Positions 34,360-43,393 are shown, numbered from the stretch's first letter. The stretch: 64,000 nt of DNA from Comamonas sp. JUb58 (GCF_004364775.1 NZ_SOAL01000001.1:248001-312000), one strand, 5' to 3'. Program-made: numbers and translations. Notes: generated by a model not told the origin, from the letters alone.

Positions 34360-34516
34360 CGCCTACGGGCACATTGATCTGCACTGGTACGAGGGCGCAC
34401 ATGGAAGCACAGCAGCTGTATTGGGTCATCACCAAGGTTGCCGGAACATTGCGTCATGAAGCGCGCGGATGTGGTACTTTCCTGCGCTTACCCAATACAA
34501 GAACCGAGCGCTCTGC

Positions 34517-35188
34517 ATGCGAATACTGATGGTGGAGGACGAACCAGAAATGGCGTCGCTGATACGGCAAGCTCTGGAAGCGCAGGGCATGGTGGTCGAT
34601 GGGGCCGTATCCATCCTCCAGGCCCGGGCCGCTTTGCAGCAACCTCTGCATGATCTGGTGTTGCTGGATCGCCAGTTGCCGGATGGGGATGGAGCCAGTC
34701 TTATCGTTGAGGCGCGCAGCAGTCGCCCGCACTTGCCCATCATCTTGCTGACCGGAAAAAGAGACGTTGCCGAACGCGTGCACGGCCTGGACTTGGGTGC
34801 GGATGACTATCTGAGCAAGCCCTTTGCCGTTGAGGAGCTCATGGCCCGCATCCGGGCGATCGGCCGCCGTCCTGCCCAAGTGAGCATACCCACGGTGAAT
34901 GTGGGTCGCCTCACCTTCAACTTCAGCACCCGGGAAGCGCTGGTGGACAGCCTGCCGGTGCCCCTGCCGCGCCGCCAACTGCTGGTGCTGGAAGCGCTGT
35001 GCCTGCGCGCTGAACGCACGGTGCTGCGCGAATGGCTGATTGAGCGCGTCTACGGCTTTGAAGACGAGATCCAATCCAATGCGCTTGATGCGCACATCTC
35101 CAAACTGCGCCGCCAACTGGAAGCGGTGGAGGCCGGGGTCACCATCCATGTGATCCGGGGCATAGGCTACCTGCTCAAGGCGAACTAG
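34517..35188 (+). CDS. OmpR-family response regulator
   Basis: DNA-binding response regulator, 223 residues. The receiver domain has MVEDEP acidic residues, the phospho-acceptor in DLVLLDRQLPDGDG, LLTGKRD and the conserved lysine in GADDYLSKPF. The C-terminal winged helix reads LPRRQLLVLEALCLRAERTVLREWLIERVY then SNALDAHISKLRRQLE. ATG 34517 (MRILMVEDEP) is the standard start. The histidine kinase begins two bases after its stop. Confidence 0.93.
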   Translation: MRILMVEDEPEMASLIRQALEAQGMVVDGAVSILQARAALQQPLHDLVLLDRQLPDGDGASLIVEARSSRPHLPIILLTGKRDVAERVHGLDLGADDYLSKPFAVEELMARIRAIGRRPAQVSIPTVNVGRLTFNFSTREALVDSLPVPLPRRQLLVLEALCLRAERTVLREWLIERVYGFEDEIQSNALDAHISKLRRQLEAVEAGVTIHVIRGIGYLLKAN

Positions 35189-35189
35189 C

Positions 35190-36566
35190 GTGAGGAGGTT
35201 GCGCAAATCGCTGGTCCTGAAACTGAGCCTGAGCCTGATCGGGTTTCAACTGGTCATTTTCATGGTGGTACTGGCCGGTTTCTCATGGATCGTCGCCCTG
35301 AAATCATCGGGCACGGTGGACGAAGGCGTGGTGGGCACGGTGGCGAATTCGATCCAACGCGATGCCCAGGGCAGGCTGGTGCAGGCCGACACCGAGGAGG
35401 TCCGTCGGCTGGCAGCCCTCTCCATGCTCTGGTTTGTCGCCTCAGACGGGAAAGGACAGGAGCTCCGCCATGGGCCGGTGCCAGCCCATGTTCAGGGGTT
35501 GGTAGCGGCCTTGCCCTCTTTGGGCGAATCGGGCCTGTGGGCGCGCCATGATCCGGCGGTGTTCGCCTTGCGTGTCGTTATCCACGAGGCGCCCTTCGGG
35601 CAGCTGTACTTGCTGGTAGGCGGCGCCCCTTCGCAGGGTTTTTGGGCGGCCTTCAGCATCATGCTGGCCGTGTTCGCGCTGCCGCTTTTGCTGCCCTTGG
35701 TTCTGGTAACCCTTGCTGTCGTTCCTTGGCTCACCCGGCGGGCGCTAGCGGGTGTGTCTCGCACGGCGCGGCAGGCCGAGGCGATCAATATCCGCGAGCG
35801 AGACGCTCGGCTGGAAGAGGATGGCTTGCCTGCAGAGGTGCAGCCGCTGGTCAAGGCGGTGAACGATGCGCTGGCCCGCCTTGGCCAGGGCTACGACGCG
35901 CGGGATCGCTTCCTGGCCGATGCGGCCCACGAACTGCGCGCACCCATCGCCATCCTGGAGCTCCGGGTCGGCATGCTGACATCCGGAACGGCGCGAACGC
36001 GCCTGCTGGCCGATGTGGCACGCCTGTCGAACCTGGCCGAGACGCTGCTGGATCTGCAGCGCCTGGGGCGCCAGGGCCAGGAATTGAATGCACTGGCCGC
36101 TATCGACTTGCGCGCAGTGGCGCTGCAGGTGGGCGCCGACATGGCACCCCTGGTGATCGACGCGGGATATGCGTTTGAGGTCAACAGCGTTGACGCGCCC
36201 CTTCATGTCGAGGGTGACGGGCCGGCCTTGGGACGTGCCCTGGTCAATCTGCTGCAGAACGCAATCGTGCATGGTGGCGGCCATGGCCTTATTGCTCTGG
36301 ACGTGGAGGCCAACACCACGCACGGCAGCTTGCGCGTGCATGACCAGGGACCGGGCGTGCCCCTTGAAGAACGGGAACGCATTTTCGAGCCCTTTTATCG
36401 CCTGCACCCGAGCGACCAAGGCACCGGCCTGGGCCTGCATTTGGTGCGGGAGATCATCGATCTGCACCATGGCTCTGTGGAGGTCATGGAGGTAACGGGC
36501 GGTGGGGCCTGCTTCGAGATTCGCCTGCCCCTGATAAAGGATTCCGCAACGCTGCCTGCGCGCTGA
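35190..36566 (+). CDS. Sensor histidine kinase
   Basis: Inner-membrane kinase, 458 residues, read from GTG 35190 just after the regulator stop. Membrane segments lie near 11-36 and 150-178, flanking a periplasmic domain of about 115 residues. The H-box is FLADAAHELRAPIAILE, the N-box LVNLLQNAIVHGG, the G1 box VHDQGPGVP and G2 GTGLGLHLVREI. The short periplasmic sensor and OmpR partner resemble the QseC/TctE class, but the signal is unknown. Confidence 0.92.
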   Translation: MRRLRKSLVLKLSLSLIGFQLVIFMVVLAGFSWIVALKSSGTVDEGVVGTVANSIQRDAQGRLVQADTEEVRRLAALSMLWFVASDGKGQELRHGPVPAHVQGLVAALPSLGESGLWARHDPAVFALRVVIHEAPFGQLYLLVGGAPSQGFWAAFSIMLAVFALPLLLPLVLVTLAVVPWLTRRALAGVSRTARQAEAINIRERDARLEEDGLPAEVQPLVKAVNDALARLGQGYDARDRFLADAAHELRAPIAILELRVGMLTSGTARTRLLADVARLSNLAETLLDLQRLGRQGQELNALAAIDLRAVALQVGADMAPLVIDAGYAFEVNSVDAPLHVEGDGPALGRALVNLLQNAIVHGGGHGLIALDVEANTTHGSLRVHDQGPGVPLEERERIFEPFYRLHPSDQGTGLGLHLVREIIDLHHGSVEVMEVTGGGACFEIRLPLIKDSATLPAR

Positions 36567-36628
36567 TTCAGGCGCCGCCCAATGGTCGATACCCCCGCGA
36601 GTCTTGGACAGCTTAGCGGCTCCTCAGG

Positions 36629-36661
36629 CAGATGTCAGACAGATGTCAGGCAGATGTGAGC
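36629..36661 (+). promoter_or_regulatory. Three tandem 11-bp repeats (CAGATGTCAGA type)
   Basis: Units CAGATGTCAGA, CAGATGTCAGG and CAGATGTGAGC follow each other without gaps. The 11-bp period places each on the same DNA face, as in OmpR/PhoB-type operators. The block lies about 60 bp after the kinase gene and about 150-190 bp upstream of the next sigma-54 promoter, also a typical enhancer position. Which protein binds is unknown. Confidence 0.55.
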
Positions 36662-36792
36662 GCTTCGCATACGGCCTCGGTCACTTGAACAGTGGTGGCC
36701 TGGCGCCCGCAGCCATGACCGCTGCATGAGCTGCTGCGGCCTTGTTTTCAGAAATCGCCCCACCACCCCCTTGCCCCCAATGCCACCCTGGA

Positions 36793-36808
36793 TGGCACGT
36801 TGCTTGCT
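36793..36808 (+). promoter_or_regulatory. Sigma-54 promoter of the MFS/racemase operon
   Basis: TGGCAC-GTTGC-TTGCT is an exact match to TGGCAC-N5-TTGCW, including the preferred G after TGGCAC. The predicted start is near 36819. The gene at 36946 follows, with AAGGAG just upstream. Confidence 0.75.
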
Positions 36809-36818
36809 AAGCATGCCT

Positions 36819-36848
36819 GGTGCATGAAATTTCAATTTCATATGCACC
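36819..36848 (+). promoter_or_regulatory. Inverted repeat at the expected 5' end of the MFS transcript
   Basis: GGTGCAT-GAAAT pairs with ATTTC-AT-ATGCACC around a TTCA loop (two-base bulge). It begins at the predicted sigma-54 start site, so it could be a 5' stabilising hairpin or an operator. The overlapping TGCACCATATTAGTG (36843-36857) also resembles an imperfect NtrC site. Confidence 0.45.
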
Positions 36849-36945
36849 ATATTAGTGAAATACCTATACCAAACTTCGATGAACTGCCCAACACTGGCGC
36901 AGCGATCCGAATCGAGCAAGTACGACTCTTCTCAAGGAGCTTTCA

Positions 36946-38373
36946 ATGGCTGGTGGACCTGCACTTTCCTCTGCACCCGACTCTCCCAAGGTGGCCGAAC
37001 TCGACCAGGCCCTGGACAAGATAGGGGTGACCCGCTCACACCACACGATCATCTTTTTGATCCTGATTGGCTGCCTGTTTGACAGCTTCGAGCAGAACGC
37101 GGTCGGCATCATCGGGCCCATGCTCAAGGAGCAATGGGGGCTGACGGCGTCGGACATCGGCATGCTCAATACGGTGACCTTTGCCTGCGCGGCGATTGGC
37201 CGCATCGTCTCGGGCTATATCGCAGACCGCTATGGCCGGCGCGTCATGCTGTCGGTGGACCTGCTGCTGTTCACCATTGGTGCGGGCATTTGCGCGATGG
37301 CGCCCAACCTGGCGGTGATGGCGCTGGGCCGCGCGGTGGTGGGCTTTGGCCTGGGGGGCGAGATTGCGATTGCGGTCACCATGCTGTCGGAGTTCTGCTC
37401 GTCCAAGTTCCGGGGCACGGCCGTCGGCCTGGTCAATGTGGGCGCAGGCGGGCTGGGCAATTTTCTGGCACCGGCCTTTGGCTTGCTGGTGTTCTGGATC
37501 TTCCCCGGCGACAACGGCTGGCGCTGGCTCTTTGTCTGCCTGATGGTGCCGGCGCTGCTGGCTGCGTTCTACCGCCGATATATCCCCGAGACGCCGCGCT
37601 TTCTGCTGTCGCAAGGCCGCATTGCCGAGACCAATGCGGTGCTGACGCGCCTGGCATCGGGCAAGCTGGCGGGCGCTGCGCAAGCCAGCCACCCCTATAT
37701 CAGCGATGACGGCAGCAGCACCACGGCGACCAAGATCAAGGTGCGCATTACCGAGATTTTCCGGGGCGCGCTGGGGCGCCGCACCGTGCCGCTGTGCATC
37801 ACCATCTGGATGACCTATGGCGCGCAGATTTCAGTGCTGACCTTGATGCCAACGATTCTGGTGGGCCTGGGCTACAGCATGTCCAAGAGCCTGCTGTTCA
37901 CGATGGTGATGCAAAGCGGCAGCCTGTTGGGCGCGATTGCGGCCTCGGCGCTGGGTTTTCACTTTCCGCGCAAACGGGTGCTGACCGCCGGCGCGATCTG
38001 CGCCTGCCTGGCAGCGCTGACGATTGGCTTTGCCGCCAAGAGCATTGTGGTGCTGCTGATTGCCGGGGCCACCTTCCAGTTCTTTGTGCTGCTGCTCAAC
38101 ACCACCATCTGGATCTATGCCCCCGAGCTCTACCCCACCCGTGTGCGCGCCTTTGGCACCGCCTTCATCCTGGCCACCGGCACAGCGGCCGGTGCGCTGA
38201 TGCCGCTGGTGGCAGGCCGCCTGTTTGATGGCTTTGGCCTAGGCGGCGTGTTTGGCCTGGCCGCTGCGATGTACCTGATCTTCATCATCAGCGTGCAATG
38301 CGTGCCTGAAACCTATGGCCGCTCCCCCGATGCCGAGCCCCTGGCTGGCACGCCTGCCACGCCCCAATCCTAG
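36946..38373 (+). CDS. MFS transporter (sugar-porter/metabolite:H+ symporter-like)
   Basis: Inner-membrane carrier of the major facilitator superfamily, 475 residues and about 12 membrane segments. The loop 2-3 signature GYIADRYGRRVML and the sugar-porter-like FRGTAVGLVNVGAG and YRRYIPETPRFLL are present. It is led by an AAGGAG site and a sigma-54 promoter and is followed 9 bp later by a hydantoin-racemase-like gene, so it probably imports a nitrogen source such as a hydantoin or related amide. Confidence 0.9.
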   Translation: MAGGPALSSAPDSPKVAELDQALDKIGVTRSHHTIIFLILIGCLFDSFEQNAVGIIGPMLKEQWGLTASDIGMLNTVTFACAAIGRIVSGYIADRYGRRVMLSVDLLLFTIGAGICAMAPNLAVMALGRAVVGFGLGGEIAIAVTMLSEFCSSKFRGTAVGLVNVGAGGLGNFLAPAFGLLVFWIFPGDNGWRWLFVCLMVPALLAAFYRRYIPETPRFLLSQGRIAETNAVLTRLASGKLAGAAQASHPYISDDGSSTTATKIKVRITEIFRGALGRRTVPLCITIWMTYGAQISVLTLMPTILVGLGYSMSKSLLFTMVMQSGSLLGAIAASALGFHFPRKRVLTAGAICACLAALTIGFAAKSIVVLLIAGATFQFFVLLLNTTIWIYAPELYPTRVRAFGTAFILATGTAAGALMPLVAGRLFDGFGLGGVFGLAAAMYLIFIISVQCVPETYGRSPDAEPLAGTPATPQS

Positions 38374-38382
38374 TTTTGCTGC

Positions 38383-39030
38383 ATGCCCAAAATCCTGCTG
38401 ATCAACCCCAATGCTTCCGAGGCCACCACCGCAATGATGGCCGATATCGCCCAGCGCTCGGCGCCTGCGCAGTGGCAGATTCTGCCCCGCACCGCCGGCA
38501 AGGGCCCGTCGATGATCGTCAATGCGACCGAGCTGGCGCAAGCTGCGCTGGAGGTGGAAGACTGCTGGCACGAGGCGCCCAGCGACTGCGCTGGCACCAT
38601 CATCAGCGCCTTTGGCGACCCGGGGCTGGAGCGGCTGCGGGCCCTGAGCGCCGTGCCCGTCGTCGGCATTGCCGAGGCTTCGATGCTGGAAGCAGCCAGC
38701 GGCGGCCGGCGCTTTGGTGTGGCCACTGTGACGCCGGATTTGGTGGAGCCGATTGCCGGGCGGGTGGCTGCCGTGGGTTTGACCCATCTCTACACCGGCA
38801 TCCGCCTGACCGAGGGCGACCCGCGTGCCTTGGCCGCTGATGCCCAGGCCTTGGAAGAAGCACTGGCGCGTGCGGTGCAGCGCTGTGTGGACGAGGATGG
38901 CGCGCAGGCCGTGATCATTGGCGGCGGCCCGCTGGGCCAGGCCGCCATTGCACTGGCCGAGCGCCTGCACCTGCCGGTGATTGCGCCGATACCGGCGGCG
39001 GTGCGCAGGCTGGCGCAGCTGATGGGCTGA
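38383..39030 (+). CDS. Aspartate/glutamate (hydantoin) racemase family protein
   Basis: A 215-residue cofactor-independent racemase-fold protein. The N-terminal ILLINPNASEATTAMM and the GTIISAFGDPGLERLRALSAVPVVGIAEASM segment are typical of hydantoin racemases. The usual first catalytic cysteine position in that segment (often ...CFDDPG) reads SAFGDPG, and the second (often GC...) reads IIGGGPLG. Both cysteines therefore appear to be absent, which suggests a lyase, isomerase or decarboxylase-like variant of the superfamily. It forms an operon with the MFS gene. Confidence 0.82.
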   Translation: MPKILLINPNASEATTAMMADIAQRSAPAQWQILPRTAGKGPSMIVNATELAQAALEVEDCWHEAPSDCAGTIISAFGDPGLERLRALSAVPVVGIAEASMLEAASGGRRFGVATVTPDLVEPIAGRVAAVGLTHLYTGIRLTEGDPRALAADAQALEEALARAVQRCVDEDGAQAVIIGGGPLGQAAIALAERLHLPVIAPIPAAVRRLAQLMG

Positions 39031-39061
39031 GCGAACAAACGATCAGCCGCACCAATGCGGT

Positions 39062-40339
39062 TTAGCCAGCGGTACGCAACTGCCAGAAAGGCAGCGCCTG
39101 CGGCCCGCACATCCCGTTCGCAATGCGCTGGGCCGTCGGCAGCGAGCCGGTCAGGCCCAAATGGCCATGGCCCACGGCCAGCCACAGGCCCTGGATCGCA
39201 TCGATATGGCCCACCACCGGCACGGAGCCCGGCAGGCAGGGGCGGTGGCCCATCCAGTGCTGGGCTTCCAGGCCGGCCAGGGCCGGGAAGGCCTCGCGTG
39301 CAATGCGCTCGATGCCAGCAGCGCGGCGCGGGTTGGGAGGCGCCGTCAGGCCAGCGATCTCGACCGTGCCGCCTACGCGCAGCCCGCCTTCCATCGGCGT
39401 AATAAATACCTTTTTGTCGGCCAGCACCACGGTGCGCTCCACCAGGTGCTGGGCACCGGCAAACTGGGCGTGGTAGCCGCGTTGCGATTCGATCGGCAGC
39501 AGCATGCCCAGGGGCTTGAGCAGTGCAGGCGCCCAGGCACCAGCGGCCACCACCACATGCGGCCAACGCTGCGCATCCAGCGCGGCATCGCCGGTGCGCA
39601 CGGCCCAGCCCTTGTCATCGGGGCGGATGGCCTTGACCTCCGCCTGCACCAGCTTGCCGCCGCGCTGCACAAAGGCATGCAGCATGCGCTGCACATAGCG
39701 CAGCGGATTCAGGATGGTGCCGTGGTCCGCCAGGTAGCGGCCATGGGCATAGCCCTGGGGCGCCTGGGGCTCCAGTGCCTCGATGCCAGCGCGGTCCAGC
39801 TCCTCGACCTGGTAGCCGTATTTGGCGCGCAGCTGCCAGCCGGTGGCATCTTTTTGCGCATAGTCGGCATCGGGGTAGAGGTGCAGATGGCCGCGCCGCA
39901 TGAACAGCTCGGACACACCCAGGTTCTGCGCCAGCGCCGCATGCGCATCGACGGCGCCCTGGTACAGGTCGTTGAGGCGCTCGGCCGCAGCGGCCACCCG
40001 CTTGGGCTCGGCCGATTGCGCAAAGGCCACCAGCCACGACGCCGCCTTGGGCAGGTGCTTCCAGCCAATCGACAGCGGGCCGTCCTGGTCCATCAGCATG
40101 CCGGGCACGGTCTTCAAGATGCCGGGCAAGGCCAGCGGCGCGACCGAGCCGGGGCTGATCGCGCCGGAGTTGCCGTAGCTGCATTCCATGCCGGGCTCGC
40201 CCCGGTCGATCAAGGTGACGGCCACGCCATAGCTTTGCAGCGCCAAGGCCGTGGCCACGCCGACCACACCGGCACCCACCACCACCACCTGCTTGGGTGC
40301 CTGCACCGGGGCGCCCTGCTTGTTCGCTGTCTCTGTCAT
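39062..40339 (-). CDS. D-amino-acid dehydrogenase (FAD-dependent)
   Basis: FAD enzyme of the DadA/DAO family feeding electrons from D-amino acids to the respiratory chain, 425 residues. The dinucleotide motif VVVVGAGVVGVATALAL, the DadA-like ECSYGNSGAISPG and IGWKHLP, and the C-terminal MGHRPCLPGSVPVVG...GLWLAVGHGHLGLT are present. ATG 40339 overlaps the upstream NUDIX stop as ATGA. It converges with the racemase/MFS operon; removal of amino groups from D-amino acids would fit a nitrogen-scavenging cluster. Confidence 0.9.
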   Translation of the reverse strand: MTETANKQGAPVQAPKQVVVVGAGVVGVATALALQSYGVAVTLIDRGEPGMECSYGNSGAISPGSVAPLALPGILKTVPGMLMDQDGPLSIGWKHLPKAASWLVAFAQSAEPKRVAAAAERLNDLYQGAVDAHAALAQNLGVSELFMRRGHLHLYPDADYAQKDATGWQLRAKYGYQVEELDRAGIEALEPQAPQGYAHGRYLADHGTILNPLRYVQRMLHAFVQRGGKLVQAEVKAIRPDDKGWAVRTGDAALDAQRWPHVVVAAGAWAPALLKPLGMLLPIESQRGYHAQFAGAQHLVERTVVLADKKVFITPMEGGLRVGGTVEIAGLTAPPNPRRAAGIERIAREAFPALAGLEAQHWMGHRPCLPGSVPVVGHIDAIQGLWLAVGHGHLGLTGSLPTAQRIANGMCGPQALPFWQLRTAG

Positions 40340-41187
40340 GTCATCCAATCTGCAAAACCGGCCCAGACCAAGGCGGCCTCGGGCGTGAATCGTGCCTGCG
40401 CCAGCTGCTGCTGGACCTCATCGGCCTGCCACAGCGCAAACTGCGCCACTTCGCCATCCTGGTTGCGGGGCGCCATGCCCTCGGACACGGTGGCGGCATA
40501 CCAGTGGATGTCTTCGTACATATAGCCCAGGTCGTCGCCGCCATCGCTGTCGGGCTGGCGAAATCGCAGCACGCCGCCATGGCGCAGGCCTTGCAGGTCG
40601 GCGATCTGCAGACCGGCCTCTTCCCAGGTTTCGCGGGCCAGCGCTTGCTCCAGGCTGTCCTGGGCCGAGACCATGCCGCCCATCAAGGTGTCCCAGTGCA
40701 GCGGGTAGTTGGCCTTGTTGGCCGCGCGCTGCTGCACCCACAGGCGCCCATCCGGGGCCATGCCCACCAGGTGGACGGCCAAGGTGGCAATGCCCAGCAC
40801 GCGCACTGCCCCGCGCTCTACGGTGCCGATGCGGCTGCCATCCACTGCCTGCACAGCCAGCTGCTCATTGCGCCAGGGACCGCTGCGGCCGGCATCGCGC
40901 AAGGCATCGGCCAGGCGCCCCATCAAGGTGGTGGCATCTTGCGTGGGCGATTCCAGCAGCCACACCGCTGTGCCCGAGCGCTCGCGCTTGGACAGCAGCG
41001 CATCACCGCCCAGGCGCCCTGCAATACCGGTCTCGATCAAGAAATGCTCGACCAGGGAGCCAACTGCCTGGCCATTGACCCAGAGCGGCAGCCTGGCCTT
41101 GCGGGGTGGCGACTGCATGGCCGTGCGCGCAGCAGCCAGCCAGGCGGGCGGCTCGGGCGCGAACTGCGGGGGAGAAACAGGGGACAT
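40336..41187 (-). CDS. NUDIX hydrolase with DUF4743-type N-terminal domain
   Basis: A 283-residue pyrophosphohydrolase. The NUDIX box reads GGMVSAQDSLEQALARETWEEAGL, with its REXXEEXG core (RETWEEAG) intact. The N-terminal ~110 residues match the domain found in thiamin-pyrophosphokinase-associated NUDIX proteins. It is translationally coupled to the D-amino-acid dehydrogenase gene. The substrate is unknown. Confidence 0.88.
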   Translation of the reverse strand: MSPVSPPQFAPEPPAWLAAARTAMQSPPRKARLPLWVNGQAVGSLVEHFLIETGIAGRLGGDALLSKRERSGTAVWLLESPTQDATTLMGRLADALRDAGRSGPWRNEQLAVQAVDGSRIGTVERGAVRVLGIATLAVHLVGMAPDGRLWVQQRAANKANYPLHWDTLMGGMVSAQDSLEQALARETWEEAGLQIADLQGLRHGGVLRFRQPDSDGGDDLGYMYEDIHWYAATVSEGMAPRNQDGEVAQFALWQADEVQQQLAQARFTPEAALVWAGFADWMT

Positions 41188-41288
41188 GGGGCACTATCAA
41201 AATAAAAGCAGATGGATGTTAGTCCATCTGCGCCTGGCGGCAGGCCATGCCCACCCAAAACCCGATGCCTGCATCGGCTACGGAAATA

Positions 41289-42269
41289 TCAAGGCAGCAA
41301 GATGCTGCTGCCCGTGGTCTTGCGCGCTTCCAGCGCGCGGTGCGCGGCCTGCACTTCAGACAATGCAAAGCGCTGCGCAATATGGATCTTGACCTGGCCC
41401 GAGCCGACGACGGCAAACAGGTCATTGGCCATGGCCTGGCAGGCCTCGCGCGAGCGCAGATGGGTAAACAGCCCCTGGCGGGTGACATAGAGGCTCTTGG
41501 CCGCCAGGATGGCCGGCGCAAAAGGCGGCACCGGGCCGGAGGCATTGCCAAACGAGACCATCAGGCCAAAGGCGCGCAGGCACTGCAGCGAGCCATCCCA
41601 GGTGTCCTTGCCGACCGAGTCATAGACGACCTTGACGCCCTTGCCGCCGGTGATGTCCTTGACCCTCTCGGCAAAGTTTTCGGTACGGTAGTTGATCGCT
41701 ACCTCGGCGCCATTGGCCAGCGCCAGCTGGCATTTCTCGTCAGAGCCGGCGGTGGCGATCAGGCGCAGACCCAGCGCCTTGGCCCATTGGCAGGCGATCA
41801 GCCCCACGCCACCGGCTGCGGCGTGAAACAGCACAAAGTCGCCCGAATGCAGACCCTCGACCGGCTTGGCCTGGCGCAGCAGGTACTGGGCGGTCAGGCC
41901 CTTGAGCATCATCGCTGCGCCGGTCTCAAAATCAATGCTGTCGGGCAGCTGGCAGACATAGGTGGCGGGCATCACCCGCACTTCGCTATAGCTGCCGGGC
42001 GGGTTGCTGGCATAGGCCACGCGGTCGCCCGGCTGCAGGTGCTGCACGCCATCGCCCACGGCCTCGACGACACCGGCGCCTTCCATGCCCAGGTTCAGTG
42101 GCATCGGCAGGGTGTAGAGGCCGGTGCGCTGGTAGACATCGATGAAATTGAGCCCGATGGCATGGTGGCGGATGCGCACCTCGCCCGGGCCGGGCGCGCC
42201 GACGTCCACGTCGACCAGCTTCATCTCCTCGGGTCCGCCATTGCGGGCAATCTGTACTGCCAAAGACAT
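41289..42269 (-). CDS. NAD(P)H:quinone oxidoreductase (zeta-crystallin-like)
   Basis: A 326-residue medium-chain reductase of the QOR group. The GroES-like part contains HHAIGLNFIDVYQRTGLY and GMEGAGVVEAVG. The nucleotide domain has VLFHAAAGGVGLIACQWAKALG, with the AXXGXXG fingerprint. The catalytic-zinc cysteines of alcohol dehydrogenases are absent, as expected for quinone reductases. The C-terminus (ALSEVQAAHRALEARKTTGSSILLP) is canonical. Confidence 0.92.
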   Translation of the reverse strand: MSLAVQIARNGGPEEMKLVDVDVGAPGPGEVRIRHHAIGLNFIDVYQRTGLYTLPMPLNLGMEGAGVVEAVGDGVQHLQPGDRVAYASNPPGSYSEVRVMPATYVCQLPDSIDFETGAAMMLKGLTAQYLLRQAKPVEGLHSGDFVLFHAAAGGVGLIACQWAKALGLRLIATAGSDEKCQLALANGAEVAINYRTENFAERVKDITGGKGVKVVYDSVGKDTWDGSLQCLRAFGLMVSFGNASGPVPPFAPAILAAKSLYVTRQGLFTHLRSREACQAMANDLFAVVGSGQVKIHIAQRFALSEVQAAHRALEARKTTGSSILLP

Positions 42270-42368
42270 GGGAATTCTCCTGTGTGAACTGAGATAGGCT
42301 CGGGGGTAGGTTCTGGGTGCTGCCAGTCACCATGCTGCCACGCTTTCCTACCAGTTGCTGTCACGGGG

Positions 42369-43286
42369 ATGTACAGTCTCGCGATGCAACAAAAAATGAC
42401 ACCGTCGACCATGGCGCTGCTGACCGCCGCCCCGCTGATGTGGGCGGGCAATGCCGTCGTGGGTCGGCTGGTGCATGAGCTGGTCTCGCCGATGCTGCTG
42501 AACTTTGTGCGCTGGCTGCTGGCCTTTGCCATCCTGCTGCCGCTGGCCTACCCGCTGCTGCGCCGGGACAGCCCGCTGTGGTCCCACTGGAAGCGCTGGG
42601 CCATCATCGGCCTGCTCGGCATTGGCTGCTACAACGCCTTCCAGTACATGGCGCTGAAGACCTCGGGGCCCATCAATGTGACCCTGGTGGCATCCAGCAT
42701 GCCGCTGTGGATGATGGCCTTTGGCGCGCTGTTCTTCCAGACCCGCATTACCCGGCCGCAGATGCTGGGCGCGCTGTTTTCAGTCAGCGGTGTGCTGCTG
42801 GTGCTGAGCCATGGCGACTGGCAGCAGCTGACCCAGCTGCGCCTGGTGCCGGGGGATCTGTTCATGCTGCTGTCTACCGCCTGCTGGTCGCTCTACAGCT
42901 GGCTGCTGGTGCGCACCTATGAACCCGCTGGCATCAAAAGCCAGTGGGCGCTGCTGCTGATGGCCCAGCTGGCCTTTGGCCTGCTGTGGTCGGGCCTGTT
43001 TGCCGGCACCGAATGGGCGATTGGCGCCAGCCAGCTGCAGATGAGCAGCACCCTGCTCTGGGCCATTGCCTATATCGTCATCGGCCCGGCCATCCTGGCC
43101 TACCGTTGCTGGGGCATGGGCGTGCAGCGGGTGGGGCCCACGGTGGCGGGCTTTTTCAGCAACCTGACGCCGCTGTTTGCAGCGGTGCTGTCCGCTGCGT
43201 TTCTGGGTGAGCCGCCCCGGCTCTACCATGCAGCGGCCTTTGTGCTGGTGGTCGCCGGCATTGTGATTTCGTCGCGCCGGACCTGA
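42369..43286 (+). CDS. EamA/DMT-family transporter
   Basis: Ten-segment membrane protein of the drug/metabolite transporter superfamily, 305 residues, made of two EamA repeats (opening TAAPLMWAGNAVVGRLVH; second repeat from about GDLFMLLSTACWSLYSWLL). Probably an exporter of amino acids or metabolites. It is divergent from the quinone oxidoreductase gene. The start at 42369 is kept; ATG 42384 is an in-frame alternative. Confidence 0.88.
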   Translation: MYSLAMQQKMTPSTMALLTAAPLMWAGNAVVGRLVHELVSPMLLNFVRWLLAFAILLPLAYPLLRRDSPLWSHWKRWAIIGLLGIGCYNAFQYMALKTSGPINVTLVASSMPLWMMAFGALFFQTRITRPQMLGALFSVSGVLLVLSHGDWQQLTQLRLVPGDLFMLLSTACWSLYSWLLVRTYEPAGIKSQWALLLMAQLAFGLLWSGLFAGTEWAIGASQLQMSSTLLWAIAYIVIGPAILAYRCWGMGVQRVGPTVAGFFSNLTPLFAAVLSAAFLGEPPRLYHAAAFVLVVAGIVISSRRT

Positions 43287-43393
43287 TCGCTTACAACCTG
43301 CTACGGAAAGAACGCGGGCTTCACACTGGCGCCCTTGCGCAAGCGCACAGTGCATCCCATATGCGGTGACACCACCATCGCAAGGATGCCGAG

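Larger units (their letters stand above)
33695..34516. other. Poorly coding region with a diverged duplication
   Basis: About 820 bp between the RpiR gene and the two-component system. No frame has family features. CATTTCCACAT plus 13 flanking bases recurs at 33852-33875 and 34336-34359 (21 of 24 identical, same orientation). Weaker similarity continues downstream (GATCTG-ACNGG in both). This may be the worn end of a mobile element or duplicated regulatory DNA. One plausible short exported frame lies on the minus strand (33909-34292). Confidence 0.5.

Noticed and set aside
36629..36661. Tandem repeats as a CRISPR-like array
   Set aside because: Units are only 11 bp, contiguous and without spacers; no cas genes are nearby.
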